Below the pieces are notes generated by a model. The model had not been told where the DNA came from and did not search any database. It saw nothing but the letters and a program-made list of their open reading frames with translations. Shown one piece after another: positions 51,231 through 61,214 of a DNA stretch of 64,000 nucleotides. The position numbers and the translations under genes were made by a program. The stretch is from Candidatus Tepidiaquacellales bacterium UBA2330 (GTDB taxonomy: Bacteria > Bacteroidota > Ignavibacteria > Tepidaquicellales > Tepidaquicellaceae). The DNA lies in NCBI GenBank assembly GCA_002344965.1, contig DDUU01000056.1:1-64000 (forward strand), written 5' to 3'. How positions within the stretch are numbered: position 1 is the stretch's first letter; each line of letters opens with the position of its first letter.

Positions 51231-52505
51231 ATGTTAGATATAAAAATAATCAGGGAAGATCCTGAAAACGTAAAGAAAAAACTTTCGCTCAGGAATGAAA
51301 ATCCTGAAACTATAGAAAAGTTATATGAACTGGATAAAAGCAGACTTCAGCTCATTCATACAACTGAAACTCTGAAGGAAAACAGAAATAAAGTTTCTGA
51401 TGAGATTGCTGTAATGAAAAAGAACAGGGAAAATACAGATGAGAAAATATCTGAAATGAAACTTGTGTCAGAAAAAATTAAAACGCTTGATGAAGAGCTT
51501 AGAAGACTTGATAAGGAAACAGATGACTTGTTAAGATATATTCCGAATCTACCGGATGACTCCGTTCCCCACGGCAAATCGGAAAAGGATAATGTACAGG
51601 TCAGAATATCCGGTGATAAGAAAATTTTTGATTTTAAGGTAAAAGATCATCTGCAGCTCGGTAAAGATCTTGACATACTTGACTTTGAAAGAGGGGCAAA
51701 AATTTCAGGAAGCGGCTTTGCATTATACAAGGGAAAAGGCGCGAAACTTGAGAGAGCGCTGATTAATTTTATGCTTGATGAACAGGGAAAAAACGGATAC
51801 AGGGAAGTGATGACTCCGGTAATTGTAAAGCGCGAGTCAATGGAAGCCGCTGAGAAAGTTCCGAAGTTTGAAGAGGATATGTATTATATGGAAAAGGATG
51901 ATATGTTTGCAATTCCAACTGCAGAAGTATCCATTCTTAATATTCACAGGGATGAGATTTTAGTGAATGAAGAACTTCCAATAAAATACTGCGGCTTTAC
52001 CAATTGTTTCAGAAGAGAAGCAGGGAGTTACGGAAAAGATACGAAAGGTTTTCTCAGAGTGCACCAGTTTAATAAAGTGGAACTCATTACTTTCTGCAAA
52101 CCCGAAGAGTCTTATGCTGAAATGGAGAAAATGCTTTCGCATGCCTGCGGGATAATAGATAAGCTTGGTCTTCATTACAGGGTAATAGAACTTTGCACGG
52201 CTGATATTGGATTTGCCGCAAGCAAATGCTATGATATTGAAGTATGGTCTTATGCGGAAAATAAATGGCTTGAAGCATCTTCTGTAAGCAACTGTACGGA
52301 TTATCAGTCGAGAAGAGCAATGATAAGATACAAAAAACCGCTTGAGAATAATAAGAGCAAAACGGAACTTGTGCATATACTTAACGGATCTGGACTTGCG
52401 ACTTCGAGATTAATGGTAGCTTTACTGGAATCCTGTCAGACAAAAGACGGAAATATAATTCTTCCGGAAGTATTGAGAGGTTATGCGGGATTTGATTCGA
52501 TATAA
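51231..52505 (+). CDS. serS: seryl-tRNA synthetase
   Basis: A 424-residue class II synthetase that charges tRNA-Ser. The N-terminal arm is a long coiled coil (about 30-105). Motif 2 is visible in FRREAGSYGKDTKGFLRVHQ, and motif 3 in NGSGLATSRLMVALLE. Length and domain order are normal. It follows the RmlD-like gene by 24 bp. Confidence 0.97.
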   Translation: MLDIKIIREDPENVKKKLSLRNENPETIEKLYELDKSRLQLIHTTETLKENRNKVSDEIAVMKKNRENTDEKISEMKLVSEKIKTLDEELRRLDKETDDLLRYIPNLPDDSVPHGKSEKDNVQVRISGDKKIFDFKVKDHLQLGKDLDILDFERGAKISGSGFALYKGKGAKLERALINFMLDEQGKNGYREVMTPVIVKRESMEAAEKVPKFEEDMYYMEKDDMFAIPTAEVSILNIHRDEILVNEELPIKYCGFTNCFRREAGSYGKDTKGFLRVHQFNKVELITFCKPEESYAEMEKMLSHACGIIDKLGLHYRVIELCTADIGFAASKCYDIEVWSYAENKWLEASSVSNCTDYQSRRAMIRYKKPLENNKSKTELVHILNGSGLATSRLMVALLESCQTKDGNIILPEVLRGYAGFDSI

Positions 52506-52520
52506 AAAAATACAGAAGCG

Positions 52521-53039
52521 TTATTCAAACTTCTTTTTCGCCAGGACAATTGCACCGACTATAGCTGCAAGCAGCAGGAAAGACGCAAGCTCAAACGGGA
52601 ATGAATAATTTGTGAAAAGTTCAGCGCCAAGTTTCTCTGCAGTTCCTATCTCAAGCGCTTTATCAGACATACCTTTAAATTTGCCTTCGAATCCGAAGTA
52701 GACAGTATATCCGAGAATCCCAAACAACATAATTGCCAGCAGTATTGAAGTTAAACTCTTATATGAATATGATTCCAATTTTTTCTTTTGAAACTGCAGG
52801 TTAAGAAGCATAATCACAAAAATGAAAAGAACCATAATAGCACCCATATACACAAGCACCTGAATAATCGCAATGAACTGGGCTTTGAGCAAAAGATATA
52901 GTCCGGAGACAGTAAAGAAGTTAAGTATTAAAAATAATGCGCTGTTAATGGGGTTCTTTCTTGTGATCATATAAATTGCAGACACAACGGATAAAACACT
53001 CAGCGAGATAAATAAAACTGTTTCCAGATCAAATTTCAT
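52521..53039 (-). CDS. nuoJ: NADH-quinone oxidoreductase subunit J
   Basis: A 172-residue membrane protein with five hydrophobic segments and the family signature (VSAIYMITRKNPINSALFLI, QFIAIIQVLVYMGAIMVLFI). It is part of the proton-pumping arm of complex I. No other nuo gene is visible on either side: it converges with serS and its upstream neighbour points the other way, so it is a stand-alone gene here. Confidence 0.93.
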   Translation of the reverse strand: MKFDLETVLFISLSVLSVVSAIYMITRKNPINSALFLILNFFTVSGLYLLLKAQFIAIIQVLVYMGAIMVLFIFVIMLLNLQFQKKKLESYSYKSLTSILLAIMLFGILGYTVYFGFEGKFKGMSDKALEIGTAEKLGAELFTNYSFPFELASFLLLAAIVGAIVLAKKKFE

Positions 53040-53250
53040 AAAAAGGATTATTTTAAAACGTTACAAATATAAGGTTTATATTTTACTTTTGTAATTCTAA
53101 TTTATCTTTGAAAATTAAATTTATTGCCAATTTATAGCCTGATTTCAAAAAAAAATCAATTCATTTGTTAAACAATTTAAATGGTTTATTATGGTTTAAG
53201 ATAAAATTAACATCAAATGGTCATTTCACAATAATTATTGATTTATTAAA

Positions 53251-54141
53251 TTGGATAAATTAAAAACCAATATGAACTCTGACACGCTTCTGAACGAAAG
53301 TGACAAATTAAAAATATTAAAGCTGATAAAATCTGAAAATTATGAAGATGTTTTGAAAATACTTGATAAAGTAAAAACATCTCATGCCGGCACTTCAAAA
53401 ACAAAAGATAAAAGATTTGTCATAAGAGAAATAGTCAGGAATATTTTAGATTCAGGTAAAGATACAGTAAAAAAATTTTACAGTGCCGGAAAATTCTTCT
53501 GTGAAATAGAAAATGACAACGCAAAGGAAATCGGAATATCACTGATCTGGAGGGGATATGAATTTAATCCGGAGAAAGTAAAGCGGATACTTCTAAAAAT
53601 ATCTGATGATCCAAACTGGGAAGTAAGGGAATATGCCGGTAATGCGTTTGCAGATACACTTTATTATCATAATGATTTTTTATCGGATCTCAATGAATGG
53701 AGCGGTCATTCATCCGAAAATGTCAGAAGAGCTGTTGTTTTTTCCGCGCTTGCATACAGAGATGAAAAAAATTTTAAAAAAGCTTTCACGCTTCTGAGTA
53801 AGCTGATGAAAGACAGATCAGTGTATGTAAGAAAAAATCTCGGACCTTTTATTCTCGGTTCGCTTTTCGGCGGTAAATTTCCAGAAGAGACATCAGATTT
53901 TCTGAAGAAGTCCGGCAAATCAAAAGATCCGTATGTAAAATGGAATGTGATCATGTCATTTAATAACAGTTTTGGTAAAAATCATCCGGATAAAGCGTTA
54001 GAAGTTCTGAGTATGTTTAAAGATGACAATGAAATCAGAGTGATCAGAGCAATGCGTTCGACTTTAAATTTTTTAGGAAAGCATCATCCTGAAGCTGTAG
54101 ATTCGTTCATCCGGAAAAATTACGCCGGGAAGATGAGATAA
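53251..54141 (+). CDS. HEAT-repeat protein of the DNA alkylation repair (AlkD/AlkC) type
   Basis: A 296-residue all-helical protein. Repeats such as DDPNWEVREYAGNAFADTL, SENVRRAVVFSALAYRDE and SKDPYVKWNVIMSFNNSF match HEAT-like helical pairs of the AlkC/AlkD family, and the Trp/Arg/Glu positions in WEVRE are typical. Some such proteins remove alkylated bases, others only bind DNA or protein. The start is TTG 53251; ATG 53272, seven codons in, is an alternative. Confidence 0.78.
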   Translation: MDKLKTNMNSDTLLNESDKLKILKLIKSENYEDVLKILDKVKTSHAGTSKTKDKRFVIREIVRNILDSGKDTVKKFYSAGKFFCEIENDNAKEIGISLIWRGYEFNPEKVKRILLKISDDPNWEVREYAGNAFADTLYYHNDFLSDLNEWSGHSSENVRRAVVFSALAYRDEKNFKKAFTLLSKLMKDRSVYVRKNLGPFILGSLFGGKFPEETSDFLKKSGKSKDPYVKWNVIMSFNNSFGKNHPDKALEVLSMFKDDNEIRVIRAMRSTLNFLGKHHPEAVDSFIRKNYAGKMR

Positions 54142-54156
54142 TATTTTGAGAAAGTC

Positions 54157-55146
54157 TTATTGAGATAAATTACGGGTTTTAATTATTTCAGCTGCTATGC
54201 TTACGGCAATTTCTTCAGGAGTATTACTGCTGATATCAATACCAACCGGAGCTTTTACTTTTCTGAGCAGATTTTTATCAGCGCCTTCTTTTAAAGCATC
54301 CATGAAGATTTTTTTGATTTTTGATTTTGTTCCCATAAGACCTAAATATTTTAAATCTATATTAAGCAACTGCATCAGCGCCTGTTTATCACTATTAAAA
54401 TTCGTAGTGACTATTACTGCAAAATTCACATTATACTTCAAAGCAACTTTCCCTGTATCACTGAAAGCTTTTGTTATAAATTTACTTTGACTAAAGTTAT
54501 TTAAATCAACCTTTAATCCTTTTCTGTCATCATATAAAATAATGTTTAAGTCCAGCGCCGACAAAAGATTGTACAAAGCAATACCTACATGCCCGGCTCC
54601 TGCAATAAGTACAGAATCCCTTAGTCCGGTATTTTCAATAAACTGCCAGTCATTAATTCCGGAAAATCTGAATGTATATCTTTGATTTCCAAATTTACCT
54701 GAAGTCCTGATTTTCAATCCGCCGCAGCCTATAATCAAATAAATTTTTTTCCAATTATTAAAAGATTTAATGATCTTTTGTACCGTATGCAAGTCTTTAT
54801 CGGAAATAAAATTTGCTGTAACAGTCTGCGACCCTGAGCATATCAGCCCGGATTCTCTGACGGGTAAATCTGTTATGCTGACTGATCTGCCTCTGTGATG
54901 AATAAGATTTTCAACTGAATTAACTGTTTTACCGGTTTGAAAAATCACTCTGCTATTTTTGATAAGTTCAAATTCCATTATACCGCCGCCGACAGAACCC
55001 GTTTGATTTCCGTTTTCACTGACAGCCATTCTGAAACCTGTCTTTCCGGGCGAGCCTTTTGTATGTCTGACGACCGAATAAAGAATTACATTTTTATTCT
55101 CTGATAATTCACGGAAAATGAAATTCCAAATTTGCAGATGTGACAT
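54157..55146 (-). CDS. xdhC: xanthine dehydrogenase accessory protein XdhC
   Basis: A 329-residue XdhC/CoxI-family protein that prepares and inserts the molybdenum cofactor. It has the N-terminal pattern VVRHTKGSPGKTGFRMAV and SVGGGIMEFELI, a Rossmann part with GAGHVGIALYNLL, and a C-terminal LGLMGTKSKIKKIF. It is the last gene of the minus-strand xdh operon, 9 bp after xdhB. Confidence 0.92.
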   Translation of the reverse strand: MSHLQIWNFIFRELSENKNVILYSVVRHTKGSPGKTGFRMAVSENGNQTGSVGGGIMEFELIKNSRVIFQTGKTVNSVENLIHHRGRSVSITDLPVRESGLICSGSQTVTANFISDKDLHTVQKIIKSFNNWKKIYLIIGCGGLKIRTSGKFGNQRYTFRFSGINDWQFIENTGLRDSVLIAGAGHVGIALYNLLSALDLNIILYDDRKGLKVDLNNFSQSKFITKAFSDTGKVALKYNVNFAVIVTTNFNSDKQALMQLLNIDLKYLGLMGTKSKIKKIFMDALKEGADKNLLRKVKAPVGIDISSNTPEEIAVSIAAEIIKTRNLSQ

Positions 55147-55155
55147 TAAATGAAA

Positions 55156-57465
55156 TCAATTTGATTTGTTATCTGAAATACTTAAAGCAGGTGAATGTAA
55201 ATCTTTGGCAAAAGTATTTTCATATAATTTTAACAATACTTTTTCCGGGGTAAAAGGCGCGGAAAATTCAGGCGATGCATCAGGATTAAATTCCCTGACA
55301 GCATTCATTATAGCGAAATAGGCGCCGATGCCGTACATTAGCGGAGGCTCTCCGATAGCTTTTGAATTAAATATTCCGACCGGGTTTGGTTCGTTTAAAA
55401 ATTTTATAATAACTTCCGCAGGAGTAAAATGCAGATCAGGCACTTTGTAAGTGGAAAGAAGATCGGTAAGAAGTCTGCCTTTTTTATCATGTATAATCTC
55501 TTCAATGGTCATCCATCCGAGTCCCTGCATCAATGCGCCTTCTGCCTGTCCTAGATCAATTACGGGATTCAGACTGTGACCGAAATCATGAACGGCTTTG
55601 ACGGAATCAATTCTGTAAATTCCTCTCAAACAGTCAACAGTTACTTCAATAAATGCAGTACCGTAAACATGATACCTGAAAGGATTGCCTTTGTTAGTGA
55701 CCCTGTCAAAAAATAAATCCGGTGTTGCGTAATGAGCGTAATCACAGAGACTGATCCTTTTTGAATTAGCATTCTCAACTATGATGCCCCATGTCAAACC
55801 GGTATCTTTGTTATTTAAAAAAACTTTTTCATCCTTAATAATCAAACCTTCAGAATTAATTAAACCAAGATCATCTGCTGCGGAATTCAGCAGTCTTTCC
55901 AGAATATTATTACATGCAGTCAGTACGGCATTACAGTTCATGTCAGCTCCGGAGCTTGCAGCAGTGGGCGAAGTATTTGCAGATCTTGTTGTATTTGTCG
56001 GTTCGTTTTTAATTTTATCATGACTAATGGAAAAGACTCTTGAAATTACTTCGCGGATCTTTGCATTAACACCCTGACCCATTTCCACAGCAGCAGTGCT
56101 GAATCCGACAGAGCCGTCTGTATAAACATTTACGAGAGCATTCGCCTGGTTCATTCGTGTATTTGTGAATGCAATACCGAAACAAATCGGCATATATGCA
56201 TATCCCTTTTTATATAGTGAGTTTACTGAATTGAACTGTCTGATCTTTTTAATTTCTTTCTGAAGACCGAAATCCATTTCCGCTTTATCCCATGATTTTC
56301 CTGACATTACATTTACAGCTTTCTGACCATAATGGAAATGATCATTTTCCTTTATGAGATTTTTTTTCTGAATAATATCAGGCGGGATATTTATTTTCAG
56401 TGCTGCTTTATAGACAGCGCATTCTATTACAAATTTTCCCTGCGGACCTCCGAATCCTCTGAAAGCAGTATTCGGCGCCAGGTTTGTCCTGCAGCAGTAG
56501 CCTATTGCTTTTACATTCGGAATATAATAACTGTTTGTACAATGAAACAGCGAGCGGTCGAGTATGGCAGGTGACAGATCGGCGGATGCTCCGGAGTTTT
56601 GGAAGAACGTAACTTCATAAGCAAGTATCATTCCTTCTGAATTTAATCCTATTTTAAAATCAGATGAATATGGATTTCTCTTTCCGGTCATTACCATATC
56701 GTCATGTCTTGACAGAATCAGTTTCACCGGTTTGTTAAGAAGAAAAGCTGCAAGCGCACACAGAGCTGCCCACGGGGATGCCTGATCTTCCTTACCGCCG
56801 AAACCGCCGCCGAGCCTTGTAACCTCGACTTCAACCTTATTTTTTGAAATACCGAGAACTTCTGAAACAACTTTCTGAACTGCAGACGGACCCTGTGTGG
56901 AAGAAATTACTTTTATGCTGCCTCCTTCAAGAGGATAAGAAACAGCGCCCTGAGTTTCCAGATAGAGGTGTTCCTGTCCGCCTGATTCACAGGTACCTGA
57001 TTCAATGACATCACATTTATCCCAGACATTATTTACATTTCCGGATTCAAAGATCCGCGGAGGTATAGACAGCTGACCTTTAGCAAAAGCTTCACGCGGA
57101 TCAGTAATGACGGGAAGTTCTTCATACTTTATAACTATTTTTTTAGATGCTTCTGACGCTATGAATTTTGACTCAGCTATTATCAGAGCCACCGGCATCC
57201 CTATAAAATGAACTTCATTTTCAGCAAGAAGACATTCATCCCTGACAATTCCGCCGATTTGATTTATTCCCGGGATGTCTTTGTAAGTAAATATTTTTAT
57301 GACACCTTTAATGGAGCAGGCTTCCGAAAGATCTAAGGACAGAATTTTTCCGTGAGCGCATTTTGAATAAAAAACTTTTGCATATAAAGTACCATCAGGA
57401 ACATTAACATCATCAATGAACAGAGATTTACCGGTAATATGCTGAATTATGTCGTAGTCTTTCAT
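55156..57465 (-). CDS. xdhB: xanthine dehydrogenase molybdenum-binding subunit
   Basis: A 769-residue large subunit that binds molybdopterin and carries out the hydroxylation. Visible signatures are GGGFGGKEDQASPW, the AFRGFGGPQGKF arginine loop, MGQGVNAKIREV and the active-site Glu in GEPPLMYGIGAYFA. The length fits the molybdenum subunit of two-gene bacterial enzymes. It overlaps xdhA by 4 bp. Confidence 0.95.
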   Translation of the reverse strand: MKDYDIIQHITGKSLFIDDVNVPDGTLYAKVFYSKCAHGKILSLDLSEACSIKGVIKIFTYKDIPGINQIGGIVRDECLLAENEVHFIGMPVALIIAESKFIASEASKKIVIKYEELPVITDPREAFAKGQLSIPPRIFESGNVNNVWDKCDVIESGTCESGGQEHLYLETQGAVSYPLEGGSIKVISSTQGPSAVQKVVSEVLGISKNKVEVEVTRLGGGFGGKEDQASPWAALCALAAFLLNKPVKLILSRHDDMVMTGKRNPYSSDFKIGLNSEGMILAYEVTFFQNSGASADLSPAILDRSLFHCTNSYYIPNVKAIGYCCRTNLAPNTAFRGFGGPQGKFVIECAVYKAALKINIPPDIIQKKNLIKENDHFHYGQKAVNVMSGKSWDKAEMDFGLQKEIKKIRQFNSVNSLYKKGYAYMPICFGIAFTNTRMNQANALVNVYTDGSVGFSTAAVEMGQGVNAKIREVISRVFSISHDKIKNEPTNTTRSANTSPTAASSGADMNCNAVLTACNNILERLLNSAADDLGLINSEGLIIKDEKVFLNNKDTGLTWGIIVENANSKRISLCDYAHYATPDLFFDRVTNKGNPFRYHVYGTAFIEVTVDCLRGIYRIDSVKAVHDFGHSLNPVIDLGQAEGALMQGLGWMTIEEIIHDKKGRLLTDLLSTYKVPDLHFTPAEVIIKFLNEPNPVGIFNSKAIGEPPLMYGIGAYFAIMNAVREFNPDASPEFSAPFTPEKVLLKLYENTFAKDLHSPALSISDNKSN

Positions 57466-58889
57466 ACAGTTTCTTTAATATCAATTAATTCCGGAAACAG
57501 TTTTATAAAATGAGTGTAAATCAATCTGGACAAAAGTAATCTTTTATAACTTTCGCTGCCTCGGGCGTCGCTTATCGGAGAAATTTCAGCGTCTGCAATT
57601 CTGACAGCTTCTTTGATTACTTCAGCATTAATTTTTTTACCTGTCAGGAATTCAGAAGCAAGTGAGAGAAATTTAGGAGTTTCAAATACTCCGCCAGCTG
57701 AAATGTTTATTTTGCTGATACGCTCATTTTCATATTCGATATAAATTGCAGTATTTACAGAAGCAATATCAAGGTAAGTGCGTTTGGATACTTTTTCAAA
57801 ATTTATAAAAAAGTTTTTTTTAGGAATTTTAAATCTGATAAATTTTATAATTTCCCCTCGGGATCTTACGGTTTTTTTATAACTTACAAAATAGTCTTTA
57901 AGACTTACAGCGCGTTCTGATTTGTCCGAAGTTAGAATTACATCCGAATCAAGCGCCAGAAAGAACGCAGTCATATCGCCGATAGGGGAGGCGTTATTGA
58001 TATTACCGCCGACGGTGGCATTGTTTCTGATCGGGGTCGAACCGAAGAGTTCGGAGAAATCCGTTATGCCGGGAAAAATATTTTTTAACAGAGCGGATTC
58101 CAGAATATCTGTAACGGTTGATGAAGATCTCAGACAGCAATAACCGTCATCTTCAAAAACATTATCAGCAGTATTCCTTTTAAAAATAAAAGAAAGGTCA
58201 GATGACAGCATCTCATCAGGTTTCTGAACGAAGAGATCCGTTCCTCCGCCGACATAATAGTCAGGCATATCAGAATTATTGTTATCTGTTGGATCAACAT
58301 ACAGTTCAGTTAATTTTTCTTTAACAGTCAGGAAATATTCAGGAATAATATTTTTATTAATAAGATATAATAATCTTTTTTCAAATTCATCGGGAGCATT
58401 TCCGATTTCTTTTTTAATATTAACTGCGGCTCTTATAATTGAGCTGTGACCCGTACATCTGCAGACATTCCCGTCTATAAAATCAAGTATATTATTATTT
58501 TTCAGATTGCCGGAAGACAGAAAAAATGCAGTGAGGGAAACTATAAAACCCGGAGTACAGAAGCCGCATTGAGCCGCTCCTTCACTTAGAAAAGCAGACT
58601 GAACAGGAGAAAGCTGAGAGTTATTCAGATTTAGACCTTCAATAGTAACAATATGCGAACCATGAATATTCATAACAGGGACCAGACATGAGTTTACAGT
58701 CCGGTAAATTACTTTATCATTCTCCATAGTTCCGCAGATAACAGTGCAAGCTCCGCAGTCACCTTCTTTACATCCTTCTTTAGCGCCTGTAAGTTTACAT
58801 GATCTTAAAAAATCCAAAGTAACGGCAGCGGGATTTAAGACGGCAGTAACGGCGGAATTATTCAGTAAGAATGTGATATTCTGATTCAT
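57462..58889 (-). CDS. xdhA: xanthine dehydrogenase iron-sulfur/FAD subunit
   Basis: A 475-residue fusion of a [2Fe-2S] and a FAD domain. Cluster sites are CKEGDCGACTVICG (plant-type) and CGFCTPGFIVSL with DGNVCRCTGH. The FAD domain has YYVGGGTDL and NNATVGGNINNASPIGD. It passes electrons from molybdenum to NAD. It is the first gene of the xdhABC operon; the perfect palindrome at 59008-59037 separates it from the lipoprotein gene. Confidence 0.94.
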   Translation of the reverse strand: MNQNITFLLNNSAVTAVLNPAAVTLDFLRSCKLTGAKEGCKEGDCGACTVICGTMENDKVIYRTVNSCLVPVMNIHGSHIVTIEGLNLNNSQLSPVQSAFLSEGAAQCGFCTPGFIVSLTAFFLSSGNLKNNNILDFIDGNVCRCTGHSSIIRAAVNIKKEIGNAPDEFEKRLLYLINKNIIPEYFLTVKEKLTELYVDPTDNNNSDMPDYYVGGGTDLFVQKPDEMLSSDLSFIFKRNTADNVFEDDGYCCLRSSSTVTDILESALLKNIFPGITDFSELFGSTPIRNNATVGGNINNASPIGDMTAFFLALDSDVILTSDKSERAVSLKDYFVSYKKTVRSRGEIIKFIRFKIPKKNFFINFEKVSKRTYLDIASVNTAIYIEYENERISKINISAGGVFETPKFLSLASEFLTGKKINAEVIKEAVRIADAEISPISDARGSESYKRLLLSRLIYTHFIKLFPELIDIKETV

Positions 58890-59007
58890 AAAAGCGGAGA
58901 TGCGAGTTAATATTTAATTCTAAATTAAAAATTAAAAATATTAGAGTGAAGTTACAACGGATTACATAATAAACAGCGGATATGAGATGAAGCTGGGGTT
59001 TGTAAGA

Positions 59008-59037
59008 GGGAAAAAACCGTTTAAACGGTTTTTTCCC
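59008..59037. terminator. perfect 30-base palindrome, terminator
   Basis: Two 15-base arms, GGGAAAAAACCGTTT and its reverse complement, meet without a gap. The A-run and T-run within the arms would serve as the U-tract on either strand. It lies 28 bp downstream of the minus-strand lipoprotein gene and upstream of xdhA. Confidence 0.75.
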
Positions 59038-59064
59038 GAAACGACGCTATTAGATTATTGCTAT

Positions 59065-59718
59065 TTACTTTCGGACTATTCCTGAACTTAAAAAATCCTC
59101 TACCATTCTTTCGGAATATGAACTTGCCAGATCACTGATGGAAGCCGGATTAAATGTTTCTGACTGCGCTGACCATATAAGCTCTTCGGAAGAAACATCA
59201 TAAAAATTACTTGTTAAAAATACATTTGTCGACTTAGTATAATATCCGGGAGTATTTACCATATTATAAGAACCATAATAATAATTATAGAACGGATAAT
59301 ATGAGTTATATGGAGAATAATATGTGGAACCCGGTACATATCTTTCTTCTTCTTTAATGTCGAGTACAGATATTACCATTGCTCCGTCCACGCCTAGTTC
59401 TTTCATTTTTTCCTTTACTACTTCCTGCTTTTCGGGATCAGCTTTACCGTCTCCGTCAGAGTCAAACATTGTTGACGAAATAACATTTGTACCGGCTACT
59501 GCATTTATTCCGTTTCTCTTAAGCTGACTTACTATTGCATTTTCTACTTTTGACTTTGCAACTACATTACTTGAAACACCCATGACAATTATTTTTTTAT
59601 ATTTTTTTGCCGTGGTAGCGGGTTTTTTCCAGGTGCCTGACATTTCAGTAACTGATGAACAGGAATAAAATGTGAAAGCGCAAACTAAAGTTAAAACAGA
59701 TAAAAATATTTTTTGCAT
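59065..59718 (-). CDS. lipoprotein, DUF4136-like
   Basis: A 217-residue protein with a lipoprotein signal (TFYSC, Cys20). The region TWKKPATTAKKYKKIIVMGVSSN and VENAIVSQLKRNGINAV resembles the DUF4136/YaaA-like lipoprotein fold. Residues 131-155 are very rich in Tyr (YYSPYNSYYPFYNYYYGSYN). The function is unknown. It is a single gene, between the xdh operon and the glmM-like gene. Confidence 0.8.
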   Translation of the reverse strand: MQKIFLSVLTLVCAFTFYSCSSVTEMSGTWKKPATTAKKYKKIIVMGVSSNVVAKSKVENAIVSQLKRNGINAVAGTNVISSTMFDSDGDGKADPEKQEVVKEKMKELGVDGAMVISVLDIKEEERYVPGSTYYSPYNSYYPFYNYYYGSYNMVNTPGYYTKSTNVFLTSNFYDVSSEELIWSAQSETFNPASISDLASSYSERMVEDFLSSGIVRK

Positions 59719-59796
59719 GATTATTTTTTGATTTTCTTTTAAAAATGTTTTTTAAAAATATATGAATTATTGAATAAGATAAAGTTATTAAATGAT

Positions 59797-61197
59797 TTAT
59801 AATATTCCTCTGATTTCCGATGTAATTTTTTTATTTATATTAATTGCTTCTTTTTCTGATTTTGCTTCCGTTATTATTCTTATAATAGGTTCGGTATTTG
59901 ATTTTCTTAAATGTATCCAGTGATCCGCAAAATCCAACTTCAAACCGTCATCAGTATTTATTCTGATATTGCTGTTTTTGACGGAATATTTACTTTTAAT
60001 TTTTCTTAAAACTTTGTCAGGATCTTTTATATCTTCAATTTTGGATTTGTAAATAAAATATTCCGGTAAACCGGATTTATATTCACTCAGACTTTTCCCG
60101 GAATCCGCAAGTTCGTTTAGAACAAGAGCAATCCCGGCAAGTGAGTCTCTTCCGTAATGAAGTTCAGGATAAATAATCCCGCCGCTCCCTTCTCCGCCTA
60201 TTAAAGATCTTCTCTTCTTCATTTCATTAACAACATTAATTTCACCTACAGGACTTCTGAATACTTTAGATTTATATTTTAAAGCTACATCTTCAACCGA
60301 TCTGGTAGTCGAAAGATTTACAGTTACGTTTTTCCCGGATCCGGACTGAATTCTTAATGCATGATTTACAGCCATAGTGATAGTATTTTCTTCTCCGAAC
60401 GACTTGCCTTTTTCAGTGATCAAAACAAGTCTGTCAGCATCAGGATCTATAGCTATACCCATGTCAGCTTTATTATTTAATACCGATTTGGAAAGAGAGG
60501 CGAGATTTTCAGGAACCGGTTCGGGTGTATGAGGGAAAATTCCGCTGCCGTCGCAATGAAGTCTGATCACTTTACATCCAAGCTTTTCAAGTAAATCCGG
60601 TACAATGTTTGAACCTGAAGAATTCACAGCATCTACTACAACTTTAAACTTTCTTTTTCTGATCTTACTAATATTAAGAATTTTTAAACTCAAAACTTTA
60701 CTTATGTGGTAAAAAGACATGGAATCATCATGAGTTATTTTACCAGTATTTTTAACATCCTGATAATTAAAAGATCCTTTTGCGGCAATCATAATTAATT
60801 GTTTAATCTGAAAATCGTTCAGGAATGTGCCGTCCGGATTTAAGAATTTAATTCCGTTCCATATCTGAGGATTGTGAGAAGCGGTAATTGAGATTCCCCC
60901 GGAACATTTCAGATCTTCTGTTGCGATCTGAACTGTCGGAGTCGGTGCAATTCCGATATTAATTACGTCTGCTCCGGACATTCTTAAAACACTGATAATA
61001 ATATCTTCAAGAATATCCCCGTTAAGTCTGCCGTCTCTGCCGACAGCGATCCGGATTTTTTTCTTACCTGAATTCTTTCCTGAGTTTTTCCGGCAGTATT
61101 CAGCAAATGCAGAGGCATACTTTACGATATTCTGCGGAGTAAGGCTGTCTCCGGTAATTCCTCTTATCCCGGAAACTGATACAATTAATTCTGACAA
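59797..61197 (-). CDS. phosphohexomutase (GlmM/ManB-like)
   Basis: A 466-residue alpha-D-phosphohexomutase. The phosphoserine loop is TASHNPQIWNG, the metal loop DPDADRLVLI, the sugar-binding loop GGEGSGGI, and the phosphate site RKSNTEPIIRI. It probably interconverts glucosamine 6- and 1-phosphate or mannose phosphates; the next gene, a GlmU-like nucleotidyltransferase, favours the glucosamine route. It is the last gene of the accD-panC-glmU-like operon, 17 bp after its neighbour. Confidence 0.88.
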   Translation of the reverse strand: MSELIVSVSGIRGITGDSLTPQNIVKYASAFAEYCRKNSGKNSGKKKIRIAVGRDGRLNGDILEDIIISVLRMSGADVINIGIAPTPTVQIATEDLKCSGGISITASHNPQIWNGIKFLNPDGTFLNDFQIKQLIMIAAKGSFNYQDVKNTGKITHDDSMSFYHISKVLSLKILNISKIRKRKFKVVVDAVNSSGSNIVPDLLEKLGCKVIRLHCDGSGIFPHTPEPVPENLASLSKSVLNNKADMGIAIDPDADRLVLITEKGKSFGEENTITMAVNHALRIQSGSGKNVTVNLSTTRSVEDVALKYKSKVFRSPVGEINVVNEMKKRRSLIGGEGSGGIIYPELHYGRDSLAGIALVLNELADSGKSLSEYKSGLPEYFIYKSKIEDIKDPDKVLRKIKSKYSVKNSNIRINTDDGLKLDFADHWIHLRKSNTEPIIRIITEAKSEKEAININKKITSEIRGIL

Positions 61198-61214
61198 TTT
61201 TTTATAAATTTAAT

